From: Enterococcus dongliensis
Lineage (GTDB): Bacteria; Bacillota; Bacilli; Lactobacillales; Enterococcaceae
Reading direction: 5' to 3'
DNA: 64,000 bases
Assembly: GCF_005405225.1 (NCBI RefSeq)
Contig: NZ_BJDQ01000003.1
Span: 62,001-126,000, forward strand
A program made the position numbers and the translations under genes. The stretch's first letter is position 1. Every line of letters starts with the position of its first letter. Under the pieces are notes generated by a model. It was not told the origin of the DNA. It searched no databases and was given only the letters and a program-made list of their open reading frames with translations. Shown here in pieces: positions 1 to 10,713 of the stretch.

Positions 1-709
1 CTTTCATTTTTCCCCGGAACACACGACCAATCCCAATACGTCCAACATAGTCATTATAATCTAATAATGATACTTGGAATTGTAGTGGTTCATCGCTATT
101 ATCAACTGGTGCAGGAATCTTTTCGATAATCGTATCGAAGATCGGTACCATTGTTGATTCTTGTGACGTTGGATCATCTGATAGACTAGAAGTTCCGTTG
201 ATTGCTGAAGCATATACAACTGGGAAATCTAATTGATCATCATCCGCACCTAGTTCGATAAACAATTCTAAGACTTCGTCCACAACTTCTTCTGGACGAG
301 CAGAAGGTTTATCGATTTTATTTACGACTACGATTGGTGTTAAATGTTGTTCCAATGCTTTTTTCAAAACAAAACGTGTTTGAGGCATCGTTCCTTCATA
401 AGCATCGACAACTAATAATACACCATCAACCATTTTCATGATCCGCTCAACTTCGCCACCGAAATCGGCATGCCCAGGAGTGTCCATAATGTTGATTTTA
501 TAATCTTTATAGTTTACGGCTGTATTTTTTGCTAAGATCGTGATTCCACGTTCTTTTTCTAATGCATTTGAATCCATTGCCCGTTCTTGTAACTGAACAT
601 GGCTATCAAGGGTATCTGATTGTTTTAACATTTCATCAACTAAAGTTGTTTTACCATGGTCAACGTGGGCGATAATAGCCACGTTGCGGATATCTTCTCT
701 GTATTTCAA
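1..709 (-). CDS. typA: Translational GTPase TypA/BipA, N-terminal part (runs off the window edge)
   Basis: Ribosome-associated GTPase of the elongation-factor superfamily, needed for ribosome assembly under stress such as cold. Only the first 236 codons are in the window; the rest lies beyond position 1. The reading shows the P-loop AHVDHGKTT near residue 12, the switch II motif DTPGHADF and the guanine-specificity motif NKID, in the order typical of TypA. The start is TTG at 709-707, chosen because GGAG lies just upstream and the product begins [19 protein letters not shown], the usual TypA N-terminus. It follows the SuhB-like gene on the same strand by about 110 bp, with its own extended -10 promoter between. 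Identity is secure; the unusual start codon is inferred. Confidence 0.93.
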   Translation of the reverse strand, partial: MKYREDIRNVAIIAHVDHGKTTLVDEMLKQSDTLDSHVQLQERAMDSNALEKERGITILAKNTAVNYKDYKINIMDTPGHADFGGEVERIMKMVDGVLLVVDAYEGTMPQTRFVLKKALEQHLTPIVVVNKIDKPSARPEEVVDEVLELFIELGADDDQLDFPVVYASAINGTSSLSDDPTSQESTMVPIFDTIIEKIPAPVDNSDEPLQFQVSLLDYNDYVGRIGIGRVFRGKMK

Positions 710-754
710 TTTAATTGCTCCTTTTCTTGTAGCGCGAGACTCACTCGATTGACA

Positions 755-763
755 ATTATAACA
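755..763 (-). promoter_or_regulatory. Extended -10 promoter of typA
   Basis: On the minus strand a perfect TATAAT (760-755) is preceded by TG one base upstream (TGTTATAAT). No good -35 is visible at 17 bp, which suits an extended -10 promoter. It lies about 45 bp upstream of the TTG start of typA. Confidence 0.5.
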
Positions 764-785
764 GAAAAACCGCGAGAGTGTTAGT

Positions 786-829
786 AAAACATTTTCATTT
801 TTTCAGAAAAATAATTTTTTTAATGTTTT
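786..829 (-). terminator. Possible weak terminator after the suhB-like gene
   Basis: The minus strand reads AAAACATT, an A/T-rich inner hairpin, then AATGTTTT, and ends in T residues. The structure overlaps the stop codon of the suhB-like gene. The stem is all A-T apart from one pair, so termination may be partial and typA may be partly co-transcribed. Confidence 0.3.
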
Positions 830-1584
830 CCCTTGTGAAATGCTTGGATATCGGTCATGGTTGCTTGTGTTCCACCAATAAAAAACTCACGTTTACGAAA
901 AGTCAACGGCTGTTTATCCGCTCCCCACGATGGCATGCCTAACTGATCCATCATAATTTTACCTGCAGCATAGTCCCAGGGACTCAGCACGCTGACATAG
1001 CCAATTTGAGTCCCTTTAATCATGGCAATAAATTCCAGACCCGCACAACCTAAAATACGGATGCCCATCGAGGTATTTCCAATCTCTTGTGCGTGATACA
1101 GATTTTGCCGATACAATGCTGCATTCATTCCAATCAAACCTTGACTTAAATGTTTATTTTCTGGAGCCGAGATTTCTTTCTTATTAAAAAAGACCTTACC
1201 GACTTTTGCCCCACCCCAAAAAAGTTCATCTCGCATAACATCATAAATAAAACCTAACTGACCTACGCCATCTTCATAGACAGCAATCATGATACAAAAA
1301 TTTTCTTGTTGCATGACAAAGTTCAATGTCCCATCAATCGGATCAATTACAAAAACACGCCCGCAATCAATAGCTGTTTGATCTAATCCATTCTCTTCAC
1401 CTAAAATTTTTGCTGTTGAATCATAAGCCTTGATCTTTTCAACTAAAAAATTTTGTACCTCTTTATCCACATTTGTCACTAAATCCGTTCGACCATTTTT
1501 TTGATCCACCTTCAGCGCCTCACCCAAACCTGTTTTGATTCTTTCGGCTGCTTCGTAGATCCAACTAATAATCTCTTTTTCCAC
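820..1584 (-). CDS. Inositol monophosphatase family protein (SuhB-like)
   Basis: Mg-dependent phosphatase of the inositol monophosphatase family, 254 aa. The metal-binding signature is complete: GEEN at residues 62-65, DPIDGT at 81-86 and WDYAAG with the third metal aspartate near residue 204. Substrates in Firmicutes may be inositol phosphate, fructose-1,6-bisphosphate or NADP-like phosphates; the sequence does not decide. The ORF is open to an ATG at 1611, but a strong AGGGGGAG lies 6 bp before the GTG at 1584-1582, and the family homology begins there, so the GTG is preferred. It lies between a UPF0223 gene and typA, an order also known near the Bacillus yktA/yktC genes. Confidence 0.87.
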   Translation of the reverse strand: MEKEIISWIYEAAERIKTGLGEALKVDQKNGRTDLVTNVDKEVQNFLVEKIKAYDSTAKILGEENGLDQTAIDCGRVFVIDPIDGTLNFVMQQENFCIMIAVYEDGVGQLGFIYDVMRDELFWGGAKVGKVFFNKKEISAPENKHLSQGLIGMNAALYRQNLYHAQEIGNTSMGIRILGCAGLEFIAMIKGTQIGYVSVLSPWDYAAGKIMMDQLGMPSWGADKQPLTFRKREFFIGGTQATMTDIQAFHKGKH

Positions 1585-1644
1585 TAAGATCTCCCCCTGA
1601 TTCATGACCACTCGCTTGAATAAATCCGACTATTTTTGACATAT

Positions 1645-1926
1645 TTATGAATCCATTGACATTTTGAATCGTTTGCCAGTAGCAGATTTAGCTCGTTGTA
1701 CCGTATGATAGATCGAATACCCGCTGACTTCTTGAAATTTTCGTCCAATTCGCTTTTCTTCACCAATACTTTTAATGACCGTTTTAAATTTTTTATAACC
1801 AGCTAAAAACGCTGCATTTTCTACCCCGGTTTCATTTGCTTCCTCAACTAAATTAAAAAAATCAATAACTATCGCGATTTCTTCATGTGTCCAATCTTCT
1901 TCAATCGGATAACTATAATTTGCCAT
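1645..1926 (-). CDS. UPF0223 family protein (YktA-like)
   Basis: Small soluble protein of 93 aa with no assigned function. It begins MANYSYPIEEDW and has the pattern of the UPF0223 family of Firmicutes: an acidic N-terminus with a tryptophan, a helical middle, and a basic C-terminal part (RAKSATGKRFKM). The start at 1926 is chosen over an upstream in-frame codon at 1959 because GTGAGGTG lies just before it. It is first in a likely three-gene unit with the SuhB-like phosphatase (60 bp downstream) and typA. No transmembrane segment or catalytic motif is visible. Family assignment is from memory of the pattern. Confidence 0.75.
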   Translation of the reverse strand: MANYSYPIEEDWTHEEIAIVIDFFNLVEEANETGVENAAFLAGYKKFKTVIKSIGEEKRIGRKFQEVSGYSIYHTVQRAKSATGKRFKMSMDS

Positions 1927-2321
1927 TTCTCTACACCTCACTTGAAAACAGTTTACCATAGATTCAGAAAAGCTTTGATCAAAAGCTGTTCATATTTTTT
2001 TGCTCACAAACTAAACTTAATTCTCTTGTTCACCCTAGCATTCAACGGTCTATCAGATTTATACCAAATTTATCAAAAATTATGTTTCAGTATAAAAATA
2101 CAATTAATATACGACAAAAAGAGCTCTTTTAATGATTTCCAATGATTATTATCTAAAGAACTAGGATTTATTTTATAATCTATCACCATTCAATCAAAAT
2201 ACAAAAATGTTCGAGACTTGCGCTAAAATAATTAATCTTTGCACAATCTAAACAATAACTACATTGCTTTTAATGGTATCATGAAAATTTTTTCAATCAT
2301 TTAGATTAATTTTAGTAAACA
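1927..2321. other. Intergenic region with no recognisable gene
   Basis: About 395 bp of AT-rich sequence between the UPF0223 gene and the pdh terminator. A weak minus-strand promoter candidate (TTGATC, 16 bp, TATGGT) lies just upstream of the UPF0223 gene. A plus-strand ORF of 86 codons crosses this region but has no ribosome binding site and starts inside the UPF0223 gene, so it is not called. Nothing else was recognised. Confidence 0.5.
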
Positions 2322-2357
2322 CAAAAAAGCACTAAGACTTAAAATCTTAGTGCTTTT
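2322..2357 (-). terminator. Intrinsic terminator of the pdh operon
   Basis: Minus strand: AAAAGCACTAAGA, short loop, TCTTAGTGCTTTT followed by more T. A perfect 13-bp stem directly after the pdhD stop codon. Confidence 0.92.
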
Positions 2358-2364
2358 GACTTCA

Positions 2365-3771
2365 TTAAATATGAATTGGCAAACCTAATGCTAATTCAGC
2401 TGTATCCATCACGATTTCACCTAATGATGGGTGTGGATGGATTGTCAATGCAATATCTTCTGCATTCATGCCGGATTCAATCGCTAAAGCAAGTTCAGAA
2501 ACCATGTCACTTGCCCCTACACCAGCGATTTGTGCACCGATAACTACATTGTCATCAACGGTTGTTACCAAACGAAGGAATCCTTCAGATTTACCTAACG
2601 ACAATGCGCGGCCATTTCCAGAGAATGGGAATTTGAAGGCTTTTGCTTCTAATCCTGCCTCTTTTGCTTCTTTAATTGTCATACCGACAGAAGCCAATTC
2701 AGGATCAGTAAAAGCAACAGCAGGCATTGCTTTGTAATCAACGGCTACTTTTTTACCAGAAATTGCTTCAGCAGCGATCTTTGCTTCATAGCTAGCTTTA
2801 TGTGCCAAAGCAGCGCCCGGAACGATATCTCCGATTGCATAGATACTTGGTACATTTGTCCGGCCTTGTTTGTCGACCGGAATCAATCCGCGGTCAGTCA
2901 TTTCAACACCGGCTTGTTCTAAGCCCATGTCATTTGTATTAGGACGACGACCAACTGTTACCATGACGTAGTCTGCATCGATTGTTTCTTCTTTTCCACC
3001 TACTTCATAACGAACTGTTACGCTATCTCCATTATCAACTGCTTCACGCGCCATCGCAGAAGTAACCACTTTGATTCCTTTTTGTTTGAAATCTTTCTCA
3101 ACAACTTGAACCATGTCTTTTTCATAAGTTGGCAAGATTTGTGGTGAGCCTTCAAGGATCGTTACACTAGCACCTAGGTTCGCATATGCGCCGCCTAATT
3201 CTGCTCCGATTACGCCGCCACCGATAATTACAAATTTTTCAGGAACTTCTTTTAATGCTAAACCGCCAGTAGAATCTAATACACGACCGCCAAATTTAAA
3301 TCCTGGAATTTCAATTGGTCGAGATCCAGTTGCGACGATTGCATTATTGAAAGAATAGGTTTGAGCAGAATCCGGATGAATCACACGCAATGTTTTATCA
3401 TCAACGAAGAATGCTTCGCCTTCAATAATTTCCACTTTATGTTTTTTCAACAGGAATTTTACTCCTGATGTTAATTTATTAACGACACTTTTTTCTTTCC
3501 ATTCTTGGGTCTTAGAAAAGTCTAAAGTAACATTTTCACTGTGCACACCAAATACTGAAGAATCAAGTGATTCTTGATAGTGATGTCCAGCAGAAATCAA
3601 TGCTTTTGAAGGAACACAGCCGACGTTTAAACAAACGCCGCCGATGTATTCACGTTCAATAATCGCTACTTTTTGTCCCATTTCCGCAGCGCGGATGGCG
3701 GCTACATATCCACCAGGTCCGGAACCAATTACAACTGTATCTAATTCAATGGCAAAATCTCCAACTACCAT
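2365..3771 (-). CDS. pdhD: Dihydrolipoamide dehydrogenase, E3 of pyruvate dehydrogenase
   Basis: FAD-dependent E3 subunit (468 aa) that reoxidizes the dihydrolipoyl groups of E2 and passes electrons to NAD+. Visible are the N-terminal FAD-binding [17 protein letters not shown], the redox-active disulfide motif [13 protein letters not shown] near residues 43-55, the NAD-binding [17 protein letters not shown], the second FAD motif (YAIGDI) and the C-terminal HPHPSLGE containing the active-site histidine. It is last in pdhABCD, only 7 bp after pdhC, so its ribosome binding site AAGGATG overlaps the end of pdhC. A terminator follows immediately. Confidence 0.97.
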   Translation of the reverse strand: MVVGDFAIELDTVVIGSGPGGYVAAIRAAEMGQKVAIIEREYIGGVCLNVGCVPSKALISAGHHYQESLDSSVFGVHSENVTLDFSKTQEWKEKSVVNKLTSGVKFLLKKHKVEIIEGEAFFVDDKTLRVIHPDSAQTYSFNNAIVATGSRPIEIPGFKFGGRVLDSTGGLALKEVPEKFVIIGGGVIGAELGGAYANLGASVTILEGSPQILPTYEKDMVQVVEKDFKQKGIKVVTSAMAREAVDNGDSVTVRYEVGGKEETIDADYVMVTVGRRPNTNDMGLEQAGVEMTDRGLIPVDKQGRTNVPSIYAIGDIVPGAALAHKASYEAKIAAEAISGKKVAVDYKAMPAVAFTDPELASVGMTIKEAKEAGLEAKAFKFPFSGNGRALSLGKSEGFLRLVTTVDDNVVIGAQIAGVGASDMVSELALAIESGMNAEDIALTIHPHPSLGEIVMDTAELALGLPIHI

Positions 3772-3778
3772 GTTTTTA

Positions 3779-5392
3779 TCATCCTTCCATTAATAACAAT
3801 TCTGGGTCAGCCAATAAACGTTTGATATTGTTCATGGCTTTTTGCGCTGTCGCGCCATCAACGATGCGATGGTCGAAGCTTAATGAAAGTTTCATTACAC
3901 GGCCAACCGCTATTTCTCCTTCTGCATTTACGATTGGTTGTTGGGCAATCGTACCTACACCTAAGATAGCAACTTCTGGGTAGTTGATTACTGGAGTGAA
4001 CCAGCCCCCACCAACAGAACCAATATTTGAGATCGTAACAGTACCATTACGCATATCCTCTGCTGCCAATTTTCCATCATGAGCCAAAGCTGCTTTCTCA
4101 TTGATTTCATCAGCAATTTTGAACATCCCTTTTGTATCTGCATTTTTCACATTTGGTACATACAATCCATGATCAGTATCTGTTGCGATACCAATATTAT
4201 AGTAATTTTTATAAACGATTTCTTGAGCTGCGTCATCGATTGAGGCATTCAAGACAGGGAATTTTTTGACTGTTGCTGTTAAAGCTTTTACGACATACGG
4301 CAAGAAAGTCAATTTCGTTCCGTTATCCAAAGCCACTTGTTTGAATTTCTTACGGTGATCCCATAGTTTAGATACTTCTACTTCATCATGCAAAGTAACA
4401 TGCGGAGCAGTATGCTTGCTATTGACCATTGCTTTAGCAATTGCTTTACGCGTTGGAGTTAATTTTTCGCGTGTTTCCATCTCACCCATAGTAGAAGTGA
4501 AAGGTTGAGCTGGTTTTTCAGCTTTAGCTGGTGCACTAGCCGCACTCGTTGTTTCAGTTTTTTGAGCTTGTGCTGGAGCTGTTTGTCCACCAGAAACGTA
4601 AGAATCAATATCTTCTTTTACAATGCGGCCGCCTTTGCCAGTAGCTGTTACTTGGGTAATATCCACGTCTTTTTCACGGGCATACTGACGAACTGATGGC
4701 ATAGCCAAAATACGTTTGTTTGGATCACTTGCTTCAACAACAGTCGATGCTTCTTTAGCTGCTGCTTTTGGTTCTTCTGCAGGAGTACTTGACTCAGTTG
4801 CAGCACTAGCATTGTTATGTCCAGGTGCGTCGATTTCGACTAACACGTCTCCAACATTGGCAACTGTTCCTTCATCAACCACAATTTTTTTAACTGTCCC
4901 TGTTACTGGAGAAGGGATTTCTTCTACTGATTTATCATTTTGTACTTCCAATAAAGTATCATCTTCATTGATTGTATCGCCGGCCTTAACGAACCATTTG
5001 ACGATCTCACCTTCTGCAATTCCTTCACCGATGTCCGGTAGTTTAAATTGATAAACTCCACCACCATTGCTGCTTGCAGTTGGTTCGGCTGCTGGTTCTG
5101 CAGGCGTTTGTGATTGCGCAGCTACTCCTGCATCGCCTTCATTATCTTCATGTCCAGGTGCGTCAATCTCGACCAACACGTCACCGACATTGGCAACTGT
5201 TCCTTCATTAACCACGATTTTTTTAACTGTCCCTGTTACTGGAGAAGGGATTTCTTCTACTGATTTATCATTTTGTACTTCTAATAAAGTATCATCTTCA
5301 TTGATTGTATCGCCGGCCTTAACGAACCATTTGACGATCTCACCTTCTGCGATTCCTTCACCGATGTCCGGTAATTTAAATTGGTAAGCCAT
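3779..5392 (-). CDS. pdhC: Dihydrolipoamide acetyltransferase, E2 of pyruvate dehydrogenase, with two lipoyl domains
   Basis: Core E2 subunit (537 aa) that moves the acetyl group from E1 to coenzyme A. In order: lipoyl domain 1 (about residues 3-78, lipoyl Lys43), an Ala/Pro-rich linker, lipoyl domain 2 (about 114-189, Lys154), a second linker, the E1/E3-binding domain (about 229-266, [14 protein letters not shown]), a third Ala/Pro linker, and the catalytic domain from about 305 to the end with DHRIVDG (His508, Asp512). The two lipoyl domains are nearly identical in both protein and DNA. Its start lies 21 bp after pdhB, with AAGGAGCG upstream. Confidence 0.97.
   Translation of the reverse strand: MAYQFKLPDIGEGIAEGEIVKWFVKAGDTINEDDTLLEVQNDKSVEEIPSPVTGTVKKIVVNEGTVANVGDVLVEIDAPGHEDNEGDAGVAAQSQTPAEPAAEPTASSNGGGVYQFKLPDIGEGIAEGEIVKWFVKAGDTINEDDTLLEVQNDKSVEEIPSPVTGTVKKIVVDEGTVANVGDVLVEIDAPGHNNASAATESSTPAEEPKAAAKEASTVVEASDPNKRILAMPSVRQYAREKDVDITQVTATGKGGRIVKEDIDSYVSGGQTAPAQAQKTETTSAASAPAKAEKPAQPFTSTMGEMETREKLTPTRKAIAKAMVNSKHTAPHVTLHDEVEVSKLWDHRKKFKQVALDNGTKLTFLPYVVKALTATVKKFPVLNASIDDAAQEIVYKNYYNIGIATDTDHGLYVPNVKNADTKGMFKIADEINEKAALAHDGKLAAEDMRNGTVTISNIGSVGGGWFTPVINYPEVAILGVGTIAQQPIVNAEGEIAVGRVMKLSLSFDHRIVDGATAQKAMNNIKRLLADPELLLMEG
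4822..5388 (-). repeat. Tandem near-identical lipoyl-domain coding repeats in pdhC
   Basis: Two direct copies of about 230 bp, at 5154-5388 and 4822-5054, encode the two lipoyl domains. Reading them side by side I count about 11 base differences, nearly all silent, with two identical runs of more than 60 bp. This suggests recent duplication or continuing gene conversion. Confidence 0.9.
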
Positions 5393-5413
5393 ATTTTTTT
5401 CGCTCCTTCTAAA

Positions 5414-6391
5414 TTAAAATTCCACGATTTCTTTTACTTTTGCTTCAATATCTGCTGCATTTGGCAACCAAATACCTTCCGCTTGTCCGAATGGGAAAAT
5501 CGTATCTGGAGCAGAAACTCGTCCAATTGGTGCTTCTAAAGATAAAATTGCCCGTTCAGAAATCTCTGAGATGACTTGTGCAGAAACGCCTGCTTGTTTT
5601 TGTGCTTCTTGAACGACAACAACCCGACCGGTCTTCTCAACTGATTTGATGATTGTCTCAACATCAAGTGGTGCTACTGTCCGTAAGTCGATGATTTCTG
5701 CATTGATATTTTCTTTTGCTAAGTTATCCGCTGCTTTGATTGCTTCGCGAACCATAGCACCGTAAGTGATGATTGATACATCAGAACCTTCTTTAGTTAC
5801 AGCGGCTTTATCCAAAGGTACCTCATAAATTCCTTCTGGTACTTCTTCACGGAATGAACGATATAATTTCATATGTTCTAAGAATACAACTGGATCATTG
5901 TTTCGAATAGAAGCAATCAACAATCCTTTAGCATCATAAGGATTTGATGGAATAACAACGCGTAAGCCTGGTGATTGTGCCATCAGCCCTTCTAAATTAT
6001 CTGAGTGAAGTTCTGGAGTGTGGACGCCGCCACCAAATGGTGCACGAATAGTGATTGGCATATTCCGCGTATTTCCCATACGGTAACGTGTACGAGCCAT
6101 TTGTCCAACAATCTCATCCATTGCTTCAAATACAAAACCAAAGAATTGAATTTCAGGAACTGGACGGAAGCCTTGCAGAGCTAAACCAAAAGCAAGACCT
6201 GCAATACCAGATTCAGCTAATGGTGTATCAAACACTTGATCTTCACCAAATTTGTCTTGAAGACCTTCAGTGGCACGGAAGACCCCGCCATTTTTACCAA
6301 CGTCTTCACCAAAAATTAGAACTTCTTTATCTTTTTCAAGCATCAGAGCTAAGGCATCTGTAATTGCTTGGATCATTGTTTTTTGTGCCAT
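5414..6391 (-). CDS. pdhB: Pyruvate dehydrogenase E1 component, beta subunit
   Basis: Beta half of the thiamine-diphosphate-dependent E1 (325 aa). With PdhA it decarboxylates pyruvate and acetylates the lipoyl group of E2. The sequence has the standard transketolase-type beta architecture: an N-terminal pyrimidine-binding domain ([34 protein letters not shown]) and a C-terminal regulatory domain ([20 protein letters not shown]). It starts 2 bp after the pdhA stop, with GAAGGAG inside the end of pdhA, so the two subunits are translationally linked. Confidence 0.97.
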   Translation of the reverse strand: MAQKTMIQAITDALALMLEKDKEVLIFGEDVGKNGGVFRATEGLQDKFGEDQVFDTPLAESGIAGLAFGLALQGFRPVPEIQFFGFVFEAMDEIVGQMARTRYRMGNTRNMPITIRAPFGGGVHTPELHSDNLEGLMAQSPGLRVVIPSNPYDAKGLLIASIRNNDPVVFLEHMKLYRSFREEVPEGIYEVPLDKAAVTKEGSDVSIITYGAMVREAIKAADNLAKENINAEIIDLRTVAPLDVETIIKSVEKTGRVVVVQEAQKQAGVSAQVISEISERAILSLEAPIGRVSAPDTIFPFGQAEGIWLPNAADIEAKVKEIVEF

Positions 6392-6393
6392 GA

Positions 6394-7533
<1,140 letters not shown>

Positions 7534-7545
7534 TCAATCGTGCTA

Positions 7546-7575
7546 TCAGTACAACAGCAATTCAATCTGTATCAT
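7546..7575 (-). CDS. Possible 9-codon upstream ORF in the pdhA leader
   Basis: ATG at 7575-7573 begins a 9-residue reading (MIQIELLLY) ending in TGA, with GAGGAAGG about 10 bases upstream. It stops 42 bp before the pdhA start. The best promoter would start transcription inside this Shine-Dalgarno sequence, which argues against translation unless another promoter is used. Confidence 0.2.
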   Translation of the reverse strand: MIQIELLLY

Positions 7576-7596
7576 TGCTATTCGTCCTTCCTCTCT

Positions 7597-7625
7597 AAAT
7601 TAGCATTTTTATCGACGAATGACAA
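7597..7625 (-). promoter_or_regulatory. Candidate pdhA promoter
   Basis: Minus strand: TTGTCA, 17-bp spacer, TAATTT, with an extended -10 TG (TGCTAATTT). It lies about 95 bp upstream of pdhA. The -10 matches four of six consensus positions. Confidence 0.45.
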
Positions 7626-7852
7626 CCAACTTGCTCATTTTTTTTGAACAAATTAGAGCGTTTTATTTTTTATTCTTGTGAATGTTTTTTCATACTTTTA
7701 CAAAGCTGAGAATTTTTTATTTATCTGCTTAGTGAGTTGACCTATCAGAAAAAAAGGGAGTAGGCTCTGCTTTTATTAGCAATCTATATAAGAACCTTTT
7801 TCAAAAAATGACAATTCATTCTTTGGGCTCAAAAAAAATTATATTCTTTTTT
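7626..7852. other. AT-rich intergenic region between mgtA and the pdhA promoter
   Basis: About 225 bp with no convincing ORF, hairpin or binding site beyond A/T runs. It probably separates the mgtA terminator from the pdh promoter. Confidence 0.4.
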
Positions 7853-7894
7853 CACAAAAAAAAGAAACAGAATGGTAACATAGACCATTCTGTT
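7853..7894 (-). terminator. Intrinsic terminator of mgtA
   Basis: Minus strand: AACAGAATGG, nine-base loop, CCATTCTGTT, then TTCTTTTTTTT. A perfect 10-bp stem begins 5 bases after the stop codon. Confidence 0.92.
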
Positions 7895-7899
7895 ATAGT

Positions 7900-10509
7900 T
7901 CAGATCCATTCTTTTGCAATTTTGATATAGATCATTTTCCCTAATTGAGTTGCTATCATGTATCCAATGACAATTGCGACATACCATAACCAGTAGCTGT
8001 TTGGCAGGTGAACAAAATCAAATTGGTCTGCAATTGGGGTCAAAATTACTAAAATACCAGCTGCTACTGCCAACAACAAACTAGCAAAAACTTGTGGTGC
8101 TGGTCGGCTTTGAATAAACGGAACCTTCTTTGTCCGAACCATCAAGACTACTAATGCTTGCGTCGTCAAACCAATCATAAACCAACCAGTTTGGAATAAA
8201 TTTTGTGAAGCGAGCGTATTTGCTCCAAAAGTGAACCACATCACTAAGAAAGTAATGATATCAAAAATTGAACTGATTGGTCCGATGCATAATGTAAATT
8301 TCAACAGACCTTTTGTTTCCCATTTTGTCGGTACGCGCAATTCTTCTTCATCAACATTATCCCAGGGGATCGTCAACTGCGCGATATCATAAATCAGATT
8401 TTGCAATAATAATTGAATCGATAACATTGGTAAAAATGGTAAAAAGGCGCTGGCAACTAAGATTGAGAATACATTGCCGAAATTAGAGCTGATCGTGATC
8501 TTGATGTATTTCATCATATTGCTAAATACTCGACGGCCTTCAATCACACCGCTTTCTAAAACAGCTAAACTTTTTTCTAACAAAATAATCGAGCTTGCAT
8601 CTTTAGTGATATCAGCAGCAGTATCCACCGAGATACCGACATCGGCTTTTCTTAACGCTGGTGCATCATTGATGCCATCTCCCATAAATCCCACCGTATG
8701 ACCTTTGCTTTGTAAGGATTCAATGATTCGAGACTTTTGCATTGGATTTAATTTTGCAAATAAATTGATCGTCTCAGCTGCTTGATACAATTCTTCATCT
8801 GACATTTCTTCGATTTGATTGCCCAATAAATAATTTTTTGCAGGGATACCCACATCTTGACAGACCTTTTGTGCAACAATCGCATTGTCGCCAGTCAAAA
8901 CTTTCACTACAACTCCATGTTGATGAAGTGATTGGATCGCAGGTTTTGCTGATGCTTTAGCTGGATCTAAAAATCCCATGAATCCAATCAGAACCATATC
9001 TTTCTCATCATCTGTAGAATAGATTGCTTCATCATGGGCATCACGCCGAACAGCCACAGTAATCACACGCATTCCTTGACGATTCATTTTTTCATTGACT
9101 AGCTGTAATTGTTGACGAATCTCAGAGGTCAATTCTAACGTCTCGCCATTAATTTCAACATATTTGCAGACAGCTGCCATTTCTTCGACAGCACCTTTTG
9201 TGATCATTAATTGATGCTCATCAGCTTTCATGACCACTGTTAAACGACGGCGAGAAAAATCAAAGGGGATCTCATCAATCTTTTGCACGGTTTGATAAAG
9301 CAGATGCCGTTCTTGTGCTTCAAAATAATTGATTACTGCTATGTCCATCAAGTTTTTCCAACCGGTTTGATACGTAGAATTCATAAAAGCCAGATCAAGT
9401 ACTTGATCATTTTCATTTCCTAATGGGTCGAGATGTTGAACCAAAACGACCCGGTCTTCCGTAATTGTTCCCGTTTTATCGGTACAAAGCACATCCATAC
9501 TGCCTAAATTCTGAATAGATGCCAACTCTTTTACGATTACTTTATGCTTCGAAAGAGTCAATGCTCCTTTTGCTAAATTAGAACTCACAATCATCGGCAA
9601 CATTTCTGGCGTCAAGCCAACTGCTACTGCAATCGCAAAGAAGAACGCACTGCTCCAATCCCCTTTTGTCAGCCCATTGATTAGAAAGACTAACGGAAAT
9701 AACACCATCACCATTTGAAGCAACAATTTACTGACTTTTGCCAACCCTAAATCAAATGTTGTTTTCCCGCGTTTTGTCGTTGCATTTTTCGCAATGTCTC
9801 CAAAAAAAGTTTGTTGGCCGGTTTTTAAAATGATTGCTTTTCCTTGCCCACTCAATACATCCGTTCCCATGAAAACTAAATTTGTCAAATCTAACGCAGT
9901 CAAATCATCGGCTACTTCTTTTTCATTTGCTAAAAATTTTTCAACAGGCATAGATTCTCCCGTCAGTGAAGACTGATTCACAAATAGATCCTTGGTCCAG
10001 ATCAGAACAGCATCAGCAGGAATCATATCTCCAGTTGCTAATGTCAAGATATCACCAGGCACCACTTCATCCATCGGAATTTCTTTTGTTTCGCCATTGC
10101 GAGTAATGGCTGCAGTATTTTCAATCATTTCTTTTAATTCGATACTTGCTTTTTGCGAGCGATATTCTTGAATAAAAGTAATCAGTACACTTGCCAAGAT
10201 CATAATCGTCATGACAGCTGCCGCTTCTAGATCATTTGTAACTAATGAAACGACTGCTAACAACGCTAAAACATAAACAAATGGATCATTAAATGCCTGT
10301 AAAAGCAGCAAGAGTGCTGGTGTCGGTTTTTGTGCAGTCACTTCGTTTGGACCGTATTCTTCTAAACGACTTTGTGCATCTTCTTCAGATAATCCTTGCA
10401 ACGAAGTTCGTAAATTTAAAAAAAGATCACGATCAGATAGGATTGCTAATTTTTTAAGTTCTTGGTCTTTATTTACCTTGCGAGCAAGAAGGTTCTTTCT
10501 GTTCATCAT
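7900..10509 (-). CDS. mgtA: Magnesium-importing P-type ATPase (MgtA/MgtB type)
   Basis: P3B-type ATPase (869 aa) that moves Mg2+ into the cell. Visible: an N-terminal cation-ATPase domain (about residues 27-70), the actuator motif TGES at 183-186, the phosphorylation site DKTGT with Asp344, the hinge GDGINDAPALRKADVGIS, and about ten membrane segments including the C-terminal bundle. AGGAGG lies 8 bp upstream of the first of two adjacent ATG codons; either could be used. Control is by the M-box riboswitch and terminator upstream, which fits Mg2+ transport. A 39-codon ORF overlaps the start in another frame. Confidence 0.95.
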   Translation of the reverse strand: MMNRKNLLARKVNKDQELKKLAILSDRDLFLNLRTSLQGLSEEDAQSRLEEYGPNEVTAQKPTPALLLLLQAFNDPFVYVLALLAVVSLVTNDLEAAAVMTIMILASVLITFIQEYRSQKASIELKEMIENTAAITRNGETKEIPMDEVVPGDILTLATGDMIPADAVLIWTKDLFVNQSSLTGESMPVEKFLANEKEVADDLTALDLTNLVFMGTDVLSGQGKAIILKTGQQTFFGDIAKNATTKRGKTTFDLGLAKVSKLLLQMVMVLFPLVFLINGLTKGDWSSAFFFAIAVAVGLTPEMLPMIVSSNLAKGALTLSKHKVIVKELASIQNLGSMDVLCTDKTGTITEDRVVLVQHLDPLGNENDQVLDLAFMNSTYQTGWKNLMDIAVINYFEAQERHLLYQTVQKIDEIPFDFSRRRLTVVMKADEHQLMITKGAVEEMAAVCKYVEINGETLELTSEIRQQLQLVNEKMNRQGMRVITVAVRRDAHDEAIYSTDDEKDMVLIGFMGFLDPAKASAKPAIQSLHQHGVVVKVLTGDNAIVAQKVCQDVGIPAKNYLLGNQIEEMSDEELYQAAETINLFAKLNPMQKSRIIESLQSKGHTVGFMGDGINDAPALRKADVGISVDTAADITKDASSIILLEKSLAVLESGVIEGRRVFSNMMKYIKITISSNFGNVFSILVASAFLPFLPMLSIQLLLQNLIYDIAQLTIPWDNVDEEELRVPTKWETKGLLKFTLCIGPISSIFDIITFLVMWFTFGANTLASQNLFQTGWFMIGLTTQALVVLMVRTKKVPFIQSRPAPQVFASLLLAVAAGILVILTPIADQFDFVHLPNSYWLWYVAIVIGYMIATQLGKMIYIKIAKEWI

Positions 10510-10588
10510 AATGGTTCCTCCTATTGTTCAAGGCCACCAGAGTCGCCCTGTTGTTTTTACTTTTGGGTCGACTATCGTCATGATCCAT
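10469..10588 (-). CDS. Possible 39-codon ORF overlapping the start of mgtA out of frame
   Basis: ATG at 10588-10586 opens a frame beginning MDHDDSRPKSKNN and ends in TAA at 10469, about 40 bases inside mgtA in a different frame. GTGAGGAAG lies directly before the ATG, with tight spacing. The product is hydrophilic and rich in Arg, Asn and Lys. It could be a translated leader that tunes mgtA, as leader peptides do in enterobacteria, or chance. It lies downstream of the riboswitch terminator. Confidence 0.25.
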   Translation of the reverse strand: MDHDDSRPKSKNNRATLVALNNRRNHYDEQKEPSCSQGK

Positions 10589-10673
10589 CTTCCTCACATC
10601 CTTTCGCTTATTAAAAGTTATTAGGTTTTTCTAAAGTCCTTTTTATCCCACTATTGTCCCTTAATAATTTCCA

Positions 10674-10707
10674 CAAAAAAAGCACGTACTCGATAATGAG
10701 CACGTGC
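10674..10707 (-). terminator. Riboswitch-controlled terminator in the mgtA leader
   Basis: Minus strand: GCACGTGCTC, loop ATTATC, GAGTACGTGC, then seven or more T. It follows the M-box aptamer and lies about 165 bp upstream of mgtA, so it serves as the expression platform. Confidence 0.93.
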
Positions 10708-10713
10708 GAAAAG

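Noticed and set aside
1885-2145. 86-codon plus-strand ORF between the UPF0223 gene and the pdh terminator
   Set aside because: It starts inside the UPF0223 gene on the other strand, has no ribosome site and its residue use (many Phe, Leu, Ile, Lys) is that of AT-rich noncoding sequence.
4505-5387. Plus-strand ORFs opposite pdhC
   Set aside because: Shadows of the Ala/Pro/Glu-rich codons and the lipoyl repeat; the two longer ones are copies of each other because the lipoyl domains are repeated.
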